From contig NZ_AP019368.1 in the NCBI RefSeq assembly GCF_004295685.1, forward strand, positions 1,492,364 to 1,556,363: a stretch of 64,000 nucleotides of DNA, in the 5' to 3' direction. The translations under genes were made by a program, and so were the position numbers. This DNA comes from Fluviispira sanaruensis. Lineage in GTDB: Bacteria; Bdellovibrionota_B; Oligoflexia; Silvanigrellales; Silvanigrellaceae. Positions 23,756-32,790 of the stretch are shown one piece after another (position 1 is the stretch's first letter; each line of letters opens with the position of its first letter). The notes under the pieces were generated by a model, which did not search any database, was not told the origin of the DNA, and worked only from the letters and a program-made list of their open reading frames with translations.

Positions 23756-26590
23756 TTGAAGAAAAAAAGTCGTTCGCAAAAGAACTTTGAATGGGATCGT
23801 TCCTCAAACCAAGATTTGAAATCAACACCGCGTAATCTAAGAGAAAAAAACTTTAGAGAGCGCTTTTCTCCTGATAAAAAAAGTCCTCAAAATCAAAATA
23901 ACTTTTCTTCTCAAAAAAATTTCCAACGAAAAAATTGGCACGCTTCTGCTCATAAAGATCCACAAGTAGAATTTGATCAAATACTGATAGCAAAATTTGG
24001 TGAGGAAAAGCTTAGAAAATGTGCTGAAAATGCGAAAGATAAAATTCAGCAGTTAATAAATGGCAATACCAATGCAGTTGAACTCGGTTTGGCAATGACT
24101 ACACATGGGGAAAATACCCAGAGAAAAAATGACGAGCACAACTCTAAGTTAATGCCTCGATTTACACCGAATAAGTCTTATATAAAAGAAGGAAATAGGC
24201 AAGCAAAGCATAAAGAAGTTGAACAACAATTAAAGCAAGAAATACCCCCAGATCCTATTCCAACAAGAGGCTTTGCTCTTGCAAAATATCGGCGCGAAGT
24301 TTTAACAGGTAACAACATTATTATGCCTGCGATAAAAAAAGCAGCAAGCGAAGAGCAAAATTCTCCAGAGAATTTTAGAATGACTCCTGGAGGTTTGAAA
24401 TTAGATGAATGGCAATACCAAGCAGTCGAAGCACTCCTCGCAGGCAAACATGTTATCGTCGATGCGCCAACTTCAGCGGGTAAAACGCGTGTGATAGAAG
24501 CATTGCTTGAATATCGCTTAAAAGAGGGCGGACGACTTATTTACACAAGTCCAGTTAAAAGTTTAAGTAACGACAAATATCGTGAATTTAGTGAGAAATA
24601 TGGAAGAGAAAAAGTTGGAATTAATACGGGTGATTTTAAAGAAAATTTAAGTGCGCCGATTATTTTAGCTACACTTGAAACTTATCGTAACAGCTTATTA
24701 GGCATTGAACCTAATATGAACCGTCGTGTAGTTGTTTATGATGAATATCATTTTTTACAGGATGAAAGTCGGGGGAGTGCTTGGGAAGAATCTTTGATAT
24801 TAACACCAAAAGATAGCCAACTTGTCTTACTCTCAGCAAGTGTTCCCAATAGTAATGATTTTGCCCAATGGATTACAGGCTTAACTGGTAAAGAAACAGA
24901 AGTTGTTAAGGTGACTAAGAGACCTGTTCCTTTAGTGCATATGCTTTATACAAAATTTGGTTGGATATTTGCTGAAGATTTAAAATTGAGCGCAGAGGAT
25001 TTCGAAAATCTCTCTAAAGCAGCAAAACAATTCCGCAAAGACACACGTCGTTTTCGTGGACGCGATGTGTACAATTCCTTTGCCCAACCTATTTTGCAGG
25101 CACTTGAATTAAATATGGGTCCTATTGTTATTTATGCAGGTCGGAGAGCAGATGTTGAAGGAATTGCGCTTAATTTTTCGAAACAACTGCGACAATCTTA
25201 TGAAGGTCCCGAAGCAGAAAAATTAAGAGAGCGACTGAAAACTCTTTCTGGCTATGAATATGTTCCACAGGAATTGCAAAGGCTTATTTCTCGCTATGGT
25301 ATTGCTTTTCACCACAGTGGGATGATCCCACCTGGACGTGTGGCCATTGAATCCTTATTAAAGGAAGGTCTATTAAGAATTTGCTGTGGAACCATGGGTA
25401 TCAGTTTGGGAGTGAATTTTGCTGTGCGCAGTGCTTTTATCTCAGATGAATCTCGTCCAAGCGAAGGAGGAGAAACTCGTTATTCCAACACAGAAATAAT
25501 GCAAATGCTTGGGCGAGCAGGTCGAAGAGGCCATGACAAACAAGGATTTTCATTATGGTTTAATGCAGGGCGTTATGCTGAGCAAAAGCCAAAAGAACGG
25601 GAAGCGTGTCGCAGTTCTCTTAAATTTGATCCAACCACTGTTATTGGAATATTAGGGCAACATCAAAGTATCGCCTATCTCTCAAATTTTTATCAGAAAT
25701 CATTTTTTATGATTGGCAAGAATTCTTCACAAGTTCTTGTGGCAGATCACGATCTACTCTCGGGTGCTTTGTATAAAAAAGGTGGCTATGAAAATTTAGC
25801 TTGTAACGATATTCCTCAGATGTATAAAAAGTTTCAAAAAGGTAAAAATCGCTCTGAAATTGCCTGCAATCGTTGTTCTGCAAAAAAAACTTGTCATGAT
25901 ATGATGGCGACAGCGAGAAACAGCACTTTAAATAAAATTGTTTCGCATTTACAAGATGTCGGCGCATTAAATGAATCTGTCCCAACTGAAATGGGAAATT
26001 TAGCTCGCCATTTTCCTCAAGCGGGTGGACTCATCATTGCAAATTGGTTGGCTCAGGGGTATCTAAATAAGGATACATTTTTAGATTATATTCAAGCTAT
26101 GGCTGCATTTGGTGCAGCACATTTTAAAGAAATTCCAGATTCATTTGCAGATATGGCTTTTTTAAATGATTTAAAAATTCCTACTTTAATTGATAAATAT
26201 TATCCATGCACTCTTTTTCCAGAATTGTATGACGAAGTTAAATTAAGACGTGGTGAGGAACCACAAGAAGGAAATGAACTCGTTTTCAGGGAATTCAATT
26301 TAGGCGCTGCATCACTGATAAAACATTGGCTTAACCCTAAAACAGAATGGGAAGATTTAGTTGCCGAGCATTCCTCAAAATATTTTTCAGCAGGCGATTG
26401 TATGAATGTTCTATTTCGCTTTTCAACTTTTTTACAAAGCTGTGGGCGACTTGGAGATTTTAATCCCGCAATTGCAGCAGAAGCAAAAAGATTGCAAAGA
26501 ATTTTATTACGCGAGCCACTCGATGCACGCAATCGAATGTTAGTGGAAGAGGCAAATGAGTTGGAAAATGTGCCCGTATCATTAATTTAA
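23756..26590 (+). CDS. Ski2/Mtr4-like DExH-box RNA helicase
   Basis: 944 residues from TTG 23756, which stands 5 bases after GGAGG; the longer TTG at 23744 overlaps that ribosome site. Order: a basic, disordered N-terminus (about 1-190) rich in Lys/Arg/Asn/Gln; motif I APTSAGKT; Ia YTSPVKSL; II DEYH; III LSASV; IV-VI with FHHSGM, GTMGISLGVN and QMLGRAGRRG; a C-terminal helical part including a Cys cluster CNRCSAKKTC. This is the architecture of Ski2-like helicases, which in bacteria are less common than DEAD-box enzymes. Likely an ATP-dependent RNA-remodelling enzyme. Bounded by its own terminator. Confidence 0.88.
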   Translation: MKKKSRSQKNFEWDRSSNQDLKSTPRNLREKNFRERFSPDKKSPQNQNNFSSQKNFQRKNWHASAHKDPQVEFDQILIAKFGEEKLRKCAENAKDKIQQLINGNTNAVELGLAMTTHGENTQRKNDEHNSKLMPRFTPNKSYIKEGNRQAKHKEVEQQLKQEIPPDPIPTRGFALAKYRREVLTGNNIIMPAIKKAASEEQNSPENFRMTPGGLKLDEWQYQAVEALLAGKHVIVDAPTSAGKTRVIEALLEYRLKEGGRLIYTSPVKSLSNDKYREFSEKYGREKVGINTGDFKENLSAPIILATLETYRNSLLGIEPNMNRRVVVYDEYHFLQDESRGSAWEESLILTPKDSQLVLLSASVPNSNDFAQWITGLTGKETEVVKVTKRPVPLVHMLYTKFGWIFAEDLKLSAEDFENLSKAAKQFRKDTRRFRGRDVYNSFAQPILQALELNMGPIVIYAGRRADVEGIALNFSKQLRQSYEGPEAEKLRERLKTLSGYEYVPQELQRLISRYGIAFHHSGMIPPGRVAIESLLKEGLLRICCGTMGISLGVNFAVRSAFISDESRPSEGGETRYSNTEIMQMLGRAGRRGHDKQGFSLWFNAGRYAEQKPKEREACRSSLKFDPTTVIGILGQHQSIAYLSNFYQKSFFMIGKNSSQVLVADHDLLSGALYKKGGYENLACNDIPQMYKKFQKGKNRSEIACNRCSAKKTCHDMMATARNSTLNKIVSHLQDVGALNESVPTEMGNLARHFPQAGGLIIANWLAQGYLNKDTFLDYIQAMAAFGAAHFKEIPDSFADMAFLNDLKIPTLIDKYYPCTLFPELYDEVKLRRGEEPQEGNELVFREFNLGAASLIKHWLNPKTEWEDLVAEHSSKYFSAGDCMNVLFRFSTFLQSCGRLGDFNPAIAAEAKRLQRILLREPLDARNRMLVEEANELENVPVSLI

Positions 26591-26625
26591 GTTGAAAGTT
26601 AAACTTTAATTTTATTATTTATTAG

Positions 26626-26671
26626 AAAATATAATAGGGTCTATGAGAAATTTTAGACCCTATTATATTTT
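26626..26671. terminator. Strong terminator after the helicase
   Basis: Perfect 18-bp stem AAAATATAATAGGGTCTA (26626-26643) / TAGACCCTATTATATTTT (26654-26671), 10-base loop, with an A run on the left and T run on the right. It lies 35 bases after the helicase stop and could work in both directions. Confidence 0.9.
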
Positions 26672-26844
26672 GTATAAAATAATATTTTTATATCATTTAT
26701 AAGATTAGTAAAACTATCTAATTAAATTTTAAAAATCTTAAAGAGAATATTTAAAATTTTAATTTTTCCTGAGTTTTTTCTTTCCTAAAAATGTCGTAAC
26801 ATTGCAAAAATTATTTTTAGGTAAGTGAGTAGGGGATAAAATTT

Positions 26845-28212
26845 ATGAGAGTGATCGAAGCTATTTATGATATTTTATATGTCGAGCTGTCAAAATTAGT
26901 TGGAAAGATTCATGTCAGATATAAAATTCAATTGTTAGAAAAGCTAAGATTGAGAAAGCTGAGAAAGATAAGTAAATTTGCATTTGCCAATTCTAACTTC
27001 TATAGAAAAGTTTTTACTGAAAATGGGATAAAAGAAGAGGATTTAGATAGAATTCATTTTGATCAACTGCCGATCATTAAGAAAAAAGATATAATTGATA
27101 ATATTCAAGATGTATTTACAGATAAAAGCTTAGTTAAAGAGGATTTATTCAGTTTTATCCATGACTCTTCATCAGGCAACATTTATAAAGAGAAATACAT
27201 TTGCTTTACAACATCAGGAACTCTTGGATTAAAATTACCAATTTTGTTTTCTCTTAAAGATTTTAATAAAATAATTATTAACACTCTTTTTTATAATACA
27301 TTTCCAATAAAGTTTTTGTTAGGAATAAAAACTCGGGTAACCATGATCGGCCTAATTGAAGGGAGAAGTGCAGGTATTACATTTTTTAAAAATCTTCCCA
27401 ATTTTATTTATAATAAAAAGTCAATCTCTCTTTTATTGCCAATCCCAAAAATCGTTGAAGAACTCAATAGCTTTAATCCAGAAATGCTTATCTCTTATCC
27501 TGGAGTATTTGTGTCATTATTAGATTATAAGAAAAAGGGAGAATTAAAGATATCTCCTAAGAAAATTGTTCTTTCTGGAGAAATTTTAACAAAGGAAAAT
27601 GCCAAAAAAATTCGTGAGACATTTAACTGTGAAGTTGTGAATTCATATGGATCATCTGAATGTCTAATAGTGGGTACACAAAAAAATGATAAACCTTATT
27701 TAATTTTTCCAAATACATGTCATTTAGAACTTATAGGTCAAGACAATAAACCTGCACCTATAGGAGAATTAGGTAGAATTGTAATAACAAATTTTCACAA
27801 TTTCAGTCAGCCTTTTATACGTTATGATATCGGTGATTTTGCCGTGAATACTGTCAATGAATTCGGGGAGTTTAGTTTTGACGGAGTTGCAGGAAGAAAT
27901 TATAAGCCCATTTTATTTCAAAACAACAAGGGTGAAGAATTTGAAATATTTCATTGGACATTTTATACATATATTCTTTATGCAGCAGGAATTTATAAGT
28001 CACAAATGCATATAGGTAATAATTGTTTTAAGACTTTTCTGGTAGGCACTCAAGACTGTATTGAAAAATGTAAAAATAATTTTGATGAGTTACTTAAGAG
28101 TTTAGGCGCTGAGAAATCTGTAAAATTTTGTTTTGAAAAAGTAGATGATATAAAGCCAGAATCAAATGGTAAAATACCATTTATAGTATTTGATGATTCT
28201 TTAAATTATTAA
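26845..28212 (+). CDS. PaaK/CapK-like adenylate-forming enzyme
   Basis: 455 residues of the phenylacetate-CoA ligase/CapK branch of the AMP-binding superfamily. Seen: SKFAFANSNFYRKVF and LPIIKKKDI at the N-terminus (the usual 'S-x-FY' and 'P-x-x-K-x-x' elements), the ATP loop FTTSGTLGLKLPI, the adenine motif NSYGSSE, and IRYDIGD followed by GRNYK. Such enzymes activate a carboxylate as acyl-AMP/acyl-CoA; the substrate is unknown. It is a single gene with no coenzyme-A or carrier partner beside it. The AT content is very high even for this genome, and the nearby genes look accessory. Confidence 0.8.
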   Translation: MRVIEAIYDILYVELSKLVGKIHVRYKIQLLEKLRLRKLRKISKFAFANSNFYRKVFTENGIKEEDLDRIHFDQLPIIKKKDIIDNIQDVFTDKSLVKEDLFSFIHDSSSGNIYKEKYICFTTSGTLGLKLPILFSLKDFNKIIINTLFYNTFPIKFLLGIKTRVTMIGLIEGRSAGITFFKNLPNFIYNKKSISLLLPIPKIVEELNSFNPEMLISYPGVFVSLLDYKKKGELKISPKKIVLSGEILTKENAKKIRETFNCEVVNSYGSSECLIVGTQKNDKPYLIFPNTCHLELIGQDNKPAPIGELGRIVITNFHNFSQPFIRYDIGDFAVNTVNEFGEFSFDGVAGRNYKPILFQNNKGEEFEIFHWTFYTYILYAAGIYKSQMHIGNNCFKTFLVGTQDCIEKCKNNFDELLKSLGAEKSVKFCFEKVDDIKPESNGKIPFIVFDDSLNY

Positions 28213-28370
28213 AAAAAGAAACTAATAAAGAAAAGTAAATATCAATATATGCTATAAATGTTTTACATTTAAATAATAAAATATTATATGATTGTGTTGA
28301 GTTAATTAAAGTGATAAAAGTTATTTGTGTAAAATATTTCTTTTGCACAAAATAAATATTGAGGTTTTGT

Positions 28371-28829
28371 ATGAATATAATTAAATTTTCAAAGATCTAT
28401 ATTCTCTTTTTTGTACCCTTGTTATCATTGAAGTCATATGCAGATTGTCCAATATCTACAGATATAAATATATTAGCAGATGGGAGCCATTCTGCTCTCA
28501 CGCAAAATGGTAGCTGGTCTCAACCGTTAGAAAGAAACGCATATAGATCAAATATTGGTGAAACAAATTCATTTAATTTAAAGTTTGTCTATGCATTTAG
28601 GACGGAGTTAAAAGCAAATCGTTCTATATCAGCAAAAAAAATAATCTGTTCTTATAGATCTATAAATAAGAAAATAATGTCTTTGGAATCTTTAGATGGA
28701 CAAGAATTTTATATCTCGTCATCAGTGGATTTTAGTACCGATTATAATTCTCCAGGCTGGAAAAGTTTAGAAATTGGTGCAACCTGCTTTGCTCTGAATG
28801 GAAGCTGCATATTCACAAAAGTTAATTGA
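28371..28829 (+). CDS. Small secreted protein of unknown function
   Basis: 152 residues from ATG 28371, supported by GAGG (28361-28364); a longer in-frame TTG overlaps that site. Signal peptide (KIYILFFVPLLSLKSYA, cleavage probably before DCP). The mature part has four Cys (mature N-terminus DCP, IICSYR, GATCFA, GSCIF), which could form two disulfides, and Ser/Asn-rich beta-type sequence with three Trp. It might belong to small periplasmic DUF3757-like proteins, but I cannot confirm that. The last 8 bases overlap the convergent methyltransferase gene. Confidence 0.65.
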   Translation: MNIIKFSKIYILFFVPLLSLKSYADCPISTDINILADGSHSALTQNGSWSQPLERNAYRSNIGETNSFNLKFVYAFRTELKANRSISAKKIICSYRSINKKIMSLESLDGQEFYISSSVDFSTDYNSPGWKSLEIGATCFALNGSCIFTKVN

Positions 28830-29733
28830 TTGCCCAAGTTATATATTCGCCGCTCGGAATTTGCAGCTTTTGCTGTTTTGGGTCTGTAATATAATATTTT
28901 TTTAAATCTTCACCATTTGAGTGGTCTCCCGGCGAAAATTTTAAACTCCGTAAGAGACCGTCTATTTCTTCTGGATTTAAAGCCCATATAAGAGGTTCTT
29001 TATTTAATTTAAGAAAAATATTTGCTAAGAATGTTTGACTGCTAAAAAAGGGTTTTCCATTTTTAGCAGGGATTAAATAAGTAAAAATAAAACTAGCTTT
29101 ATTTTTAGGAAAATAATTCATAATTTTTAAATTTTCCTTTACCACTTCAAGGGGTAAATACATAAATAAACCTTCGGCAAGAAAAATTGTTTTTTTATCA
29201 AATGAAAAATTTTCTAATTCTTCTAATACCGCGTGTAGTTTTTTATGCGCAAGATCCACAGGAATTAAAAATAAATTTTTTCCGATTTCTTTTTGATAGT
29301 TATGGAGCATTTTCTGTTTGATTTTCTGTGTCTCAGGATGGTCTATTTCGAATACCTTCATCGATCTCATTTCTTCACTTATTCTTAGACCTAATGAGTC
29401 AGCCCCCGCTCCAAGGATCACAATCTGCTCAGTGTTTGAAAAGAGATTATTAGTTAAAATAATCTCCTCTATCTTTTTCTTGCGCAACAAAAAATAGAGA
29501 TTCAAACCTGGTGCAACTGTTTTCTCAAATGTTTGCATAAGCAGTCGGGAAAGAAAATATTTTCCAGAATTTTTAAAGACAATGGATTTCCAGCCAAAAG
29601 CAGTTTTTAAAAATCTTTCATTAATTTCCTTAACTTTATCAGGTACGAAATATTTAAGATTAGGATTTTTACTTGAATAAGCAATACTTCTTGAAATAAA
29701 AAGAGCAGTGGAACTAGCTTTGTTAGCTTTCAT
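28822..29733 (-). CDS. SAM-dependent methyltransferase, leucine carboxyl methyltransferase (LCM) family
   Basis: 303 residues. The N-terminal KASSTALFISRSIAY is the LCM family opening, followed by the SAM-binding motif IVILGAGADSLGLRI and acidic residue in VFEIDHPETQKIK. FLAEGLFMYLPLEVV corresponds to the conserved post-II motif. This bacterial group (PF04072) makes O-methyl esters on small molecules or proteins; the target is not predictable here. The start at 29733 is preceded by AGAGGAT at good spacing. Convergent overlap of 8 bases with the small secreted protein gene. Confidence 0.85.
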   Translation of the reverse strand: MKANKASSTALFISRSIAYSSKNPNLKYFVPDKVKEINERFLKTAFGWKSIVFKNSGKYFLSRLLMQTFEKTVAPGLNLYFLLRKKKIEEIILTNNLFSNTEQIVILGAGADSLGLRISEEMRSMKVFEIDHPETQKIKQKMLHNYQKEIGKNLFLIPVDLAHKKLHAVLEELENFSFDKKTIFLAEGLFMYLPLEVVKENLKIMNYFPKNKASFIFTYLIPAKNGKPFFSSQTFLANIFLKLNKEPLIWALNPEEIDGLLRSLKFSPGDHSNGEDLKKYYITDPKQQKLQIPSGEYITWAIN

Positions 29734-30149
29734 ACGATCCTCTGTGAGATGAAATTAAAATAATAGGACTATTTGAAAGGTAGCATATAAAATTTATATT
29801 GTAATGTGTTTGGTTTTTATATTAAAAAAAAATGTAAATGTTATCTAATAAATATTAATATTTATATAAGAGTATTTAATAAATTGTATCAAACTTTGAT
29901 TGACATATCTTACTATCTTTTATATAGGAAAACTAGCCTTGCATATTTGTCATATAAGCTGCGCTACAATTATAAAGTAATACAAACAATCTTATCAGAA
30001 TAGAATTTTTTATAGAATAATTTATATTTTATAAATTTAACCAAGACATAAAAAAGAAATAGAAAATTGATTAATATTTTTAAAAAATAACTCATTTTCG
30101 CTAAAAAATTAAAATTAATTTTAATTACTTGAGAATAAAGGAGATTGTG
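29734..30149. other. AT-rich intergenic region with a 20-bp palindrome
   Basis: 416 bases, very AT-rich. The perfect palindrome AATTAAAATTAATTTTAATT (30107-30126) lies 10 bases before the AAGGAG (30138-30143) of the broken gene that follows, where an operator or hairpin could sit. Apparent ORFs here are low-complexity (Ile/Tyr/Lys) and not supported. Confidence 0.4.
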
Positions 30150-30545
30150 ATGGACTTATATTACTCTGAACGTATTGTTAGAGAATTATTTCTGGGCTGG
30201 GCAAACTTGACATCCTCTCCTCCCTAAAAACCTCATAAAATCAATTTTTTGAAAGTCATGGCTTTACGTTAGTTGTTGGTTAAAGGATTTGCTATTCAAA
30301 TTGAAGCTAAACAAGGTCGTGGGGATGATACGGCAGCAAATGATTTAATGTTTGTCTGTAATGACAATTCTATTGCACATGCTGAAACGAAGACTCATTG
30401 GGGTAATTGGAGTAGTTTTTATTACTGTCCAACAGGGCAAGTCATTCTAGGACTTATTACACGAGTTGAAAAACAACGCTTTGATGGTGACGACAGAGCT
30501 TTAAACGGTGTACGAATGATATGTGGCAAGCCATCGTATAAATAG
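30150..30545 (+). pseudogene. Broken VMO-I-like (beta-prism) protein gene
   Basis: A good ribosome site (AAGGAG, 30138-30143) and ATG 30150 open a reading frame that stops after 25 codons at 30227. From 30273 to 30545 a second frame, with no start signal of its own, encodes two VMO-I-type repeats: VKGFAIQIEAKQGRGDDTAA with NDLMFVC, then WGNWSSFYYCPTGQVILGL with GDDRALNGVRMIC. The pattern W..W..CP-G-x10-E..QG-GDD-TA-N-(L/V)..C is the vitelline-membrane outer layer protein I signature. One of the usual three repeats is gone. The break coincides with an IS200/IS605-like end, so insertion and decay is the likely history. Confidence 0.6.
30208..30229 (-). mobile_element. Probable IS200/IS605-type right-end remnant
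   Basis: The minus strand reads TTTAGGGAGGAGAGGATGTC (30229-30210), then AA. This closely resembles the 3' (right) end that follows tnpB in many IS605/IS1341 elements. The pairing arm (CCTCTCCTCCC) expected before it is not present, and there is no transposase gene, so only a scar remains. It sits at the break in the VMO-I-like gene. Confidence 0.45.
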
Positions 30546-30591
30546 GAGGAGCAATTTATATCTTGAGTACTTCACTTAAGGTGAAGGGTAA

Positions 30592-31176
30592 TCAACCTGC
30601 TTTTAAACAATTGGTGAAAACTGCATCCAACTTATCTATCATTATCTTTTCTGCAGCAGAGGTCTTTGATCCCAGACCAAGAAACCCACCGGCGGAATTT
30701 GCAACAGCTCTGGTTCTATTTATAAGATCTGTATGTAACTGCTGAAATGAATCACCACTTAATGCCTGACTCAATCCTTGAACATATTGCTGCCAAATAT
30801 CAATAACCTCTGTAGGAGGAGCATTTTGCAGCCAAGAATTCAAGTGTTCGTAAGCAGGGTTTTTGCTATCGATTCCATGTGCACTTGCTGCTTTAATGAT
30901 AGCGTCTCGTTCTCTTTGATCGATTTCACCATCAGCCCATGCGACTAAAATGAGAGGGAGTAGAGAGAGTGCGATCATTGTCGACGGACGGACTCCTGCT
31001 TCGTAAAGCTTGTCCAAAACATTTGTGTCTTTGATTCCAGATATTTCAGCAAGTTCCTTACAAGTCTCTATCTGCGTTGATTTGGCCTTCATTTTTTCGA
31101 TCAATTCACGATTCTGCTTTGCAAAAAATATTTCTTCCAAGGCGTTCCGTCTTTCATTTATTTTATCATAGCTCAT
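30592..31176 (-). CDS. TerB-like helical protein
   Basis: 194 residues. The central segment SLLPLILVAWADGEIDQRERDAIIKAASAHGI matches the TerB/DjlA-N type helical domain, with the acidic pair GEIDQRER that can bind metal in relatives. The C-terminus GGFLGLGSKTSAAEKIMIDKL may be an amphipathic tail. No signal peptide or membrane helix, so cytoplasmic. Its start lies 15 bases after the SPFH gene's stop, so it is the second gene of a two-gene operon. Role unknown; tellurite resistance should not be assumed because no other ter genes are present. Confidence 0.7.
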   Translation of the reverse strand: MSYDKINERRNALEEIFFAKQNRELIEKMKAKSTQIETCKELAEISGIKDTNVLDKLYEAGVRPSTMIALSLLPLILVAWADGEIDQRERDAIIKAASAHGIDSKNPAYEHLNSWLQNAPPTEVIDIWQQYVQGLSQALSGDSFQQLHTDLINRTRAVANSAGGFLGLGSKTSAAEKIMIDKLDAVFTNCLKAG

Positions 31177-31191
31177 TATTTTCTCCTTTTG

Positions 31192-32034
31192 TTACTTAGT
31201 TTTAGACTGGTTTAATTCTCTAATTGGCAATACTATGTTCGCTCCGCCACCACCGTTTCCAGAATTTACCACTAAAGGAGAAACGCCATTCCATTTTTCT
31301 ACGATTTGTAATTGCACAAGACCAGGGCTGTCTTGTAAGGCTTTTCCTCTTACCCGAATTGCCTGAGCCTCACCATTTGCTTTGATGATAGCTGTGCTAG
31401 CCTCAATTTCAGCTTTTTGTTGAACAAATTTTGCTTTTGCAGCTTCTTGTTCTTGGACCATTTTTGCTTCAATAGCAGCTTCGAGTTCTTTTGAAAGTGA
31501 AACTTTTTCAATCACAATATCTTCAATTAAAATTAAATTTGCTAATTTTTGTTTTGCCGATGCGAGAGCTTTATTTTTAATTTCTTCGCGTTTTGTCACT
31601 ATTTGTTCTGCACTTTGCAATGCGGCAACTTCCTTAAGAGCTTCGCTCACTCTTGGAGCTACAAGGGTGTCAAAAGGATCTCCCGAATATTCCTGAAATA
31701 TTTTAACTACCATATTTTCTGGAATTCTATAAAGTACCTTTAACTCAATACTAATTTGTTGAAGATCAGAAGAGTAACAGTCTGCACCTGCTGGTTTAGT
31801 TTGTTGGCGTATAGAAATAGGGATCACATGTGTAATGAAAGGTGGTTTAAAGCCAAATCCTTCTGGGGCAAACACTGGCGAAACTTTTCCCATAGTTACA
31901 AGGACTCCTCTATTGCCAGGAGGAATTATAAAGGCAGCAGAAAAGATACAAATAACAACAATAAAAGCAATGACAGCAGTCAAAACGTACTTTCTAAAAT
32001 GCTTTGAATTCATAAATTTTTCCAATAGATCCAT
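31192..32034 (-). CDS. SPFH/prohibitin-family membrane protein
   Basis: 280 residues: one N-terminal membrane helix (about 17-37, YVLTAVIAFIVVICIFSAAFI), an SPFH/prohibitin domain (GNRGVLVTMGKVSPVFAPEG ... ALKEVAALQSAEQIVTKREEI), then a coiled coil (LEAAIEAKMVQEQEAAKAKF) and the typical EASTAIIKANGEAQA-IRVRGKAL. These proteins form large membrane-associated ring or cage assemblies. It is the first gene of an operon with the TerB-like gene. The Gly-rich NSGNGGGGANIVLP tail is normal for bacterial prohibitins. Confidence 0.88.
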   Translation of the reverse strand: MDLLEKFMNSKHFRKYVLTAVIAFIVVICIFSAAFIIPPGNRGVLVTMGKVSPVFAPEGFGFKPPFITHVIPISIRQQTKPAGADCYSSDLQQISIELKVLYRIPENMVVKIFQEYSGDPFDTLVAPRVSEALKEVAALQSAEQIVTKREEIKNKALASAKQKLANLILIEDIVIEKVSLSKELEAAIEAKMVQEQEAAKAKFVQQKAEIEASTAIIKANGEAQAIRVRGKALQDSPGLVQLQIVEKWNGVSPLVVNSGNGGGGANIVLPIRELNQSKTK

Positions 32035-32229
32035 ATTCTTGCATCCTTGTTGTCAATTGTCTATAAATAAACTTATTATACCAAAATTATTAATTTTAAC
32101 ATTAGAAACTGTCAATATAAATTTAAATTTGCTTTTTAGAATAAGGAAAATGATAAAATCCTGTTTCATTCATAGGAATATTTATAAATGTTAACGATAA
32201 ACAATTCATGTTTTAAAATAATAAAAAAA

Positions 32230-32547
32230 TCAAACGGAAGAAATAATTTTTGGAAAGGCAGCAATATAAAATATAGAAACCTTAGGATGAAGTATTTGCG
32301 TGATAAAACCATCAAAATAACTTTTTGAGAAATCCACAGGTTTTGTTTTGAAGTTAACAGTTGCATTCACTTTTTGATTCATATTTATATTTTTCATGCC
32401 AGTTAATACCTCGCAGTGCACAGATCCTACGCTTATATCTTTTAAATAAAAGTAAAATTTATTTGATATTTTGCATTTATAAATTTTTGCACTGGTTGTA
32501 GATGTGTATTTTTTAAAACGTGCAAGAATTTTTTCTTCCTCTGTCAA
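32230..32547 (-). CDS. Small unknown protein, possibly PilZ-like
   Basis: 105 residues from TTG 32547, whose ribosome site is not clear. KFYFYLKDISVGSVHCEVL resembles the D-x-S-x-x-G core of PilZ (c-di-GMP-binding) domains, but the N-terminal RxxxR is absent, so binding is doubtful. The same frame stays open without interruption back to the TAA of the preceding zinc-ribbon gene (32590), so the real start is unknown. Either the two genes are translationally coupled or one protein was split by a stop codon. Confidence 0.45.
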   Translation of the reverse strand: MTEEEKILARFKKYTSTTSAKIYKCKISNKFYFYLKDISVGSVHCEVLTGMKNINMNQKVNATVNFKTKPVDFSKSYFDGFITQILHPKVSIFYIAAFPKIISSV

Positions 32548-32589
32548 GGTAACTGTTTTAAAAGGTTGTCTGTGCCAATCTTTTAAAAT

Positions 32590-32790
32590 TTATTGAGTAT
32601 TTGTATTGTTTTCTTTAAAGCAAACAACGGCATCTATTCCACAATAAGGGCATAGAGCTGTGAGATTGTCATCAATATATTCTCTTATTTCAATTGTCTC
32701 ATACGTTTTTAAGCAATAGTAACAGGAACAATTTTTATATTTTTCAATAATATGCTTGTTCTTAATGCTTAATTTGCATTGTTCATTCAT
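32590..32790 (-). CDS. Small zinc-ribbon cytoplasmic protein
   Basis: 66 residues with four ligand-like Cys in C-x2-C ... C-x2-C spacing (SCYYCLKTY and ALCPYCGIDAVV). The phrase EIREYIDDNLTALCPYCGID is the hallmark of a widespread family of about 80-90 residue cytoplasmic proteins of unknown role. The usual C-terminal 15-25 residues after the second Cys pair are missing: the frame ends at TAA 32590 and continues open afterwards. ATG 32790 is preceded by a GAGAT-type weak site. Confidence 0.6.
   Translation of the reverse strand: MNEQCKLSIKNKHIIEKYKNCSCYYCLKTYETIEIREYIDDNLTALCPYCGIDAVVCFKENNTNTQ

Noticed and set aside
29806-30003. 65-residue ORF
   Set aside because: GTG start with no ribosome site, low-complexity Ile/Tyr/Lys composition typical of AT-rich spacer.
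30592-32034. Phage-defence or tellurite-resistance island
   Set aside because: Only SPFH and TerB-like genes are present, with no nuclease, helicase, TerC/D/E or other defence partner.
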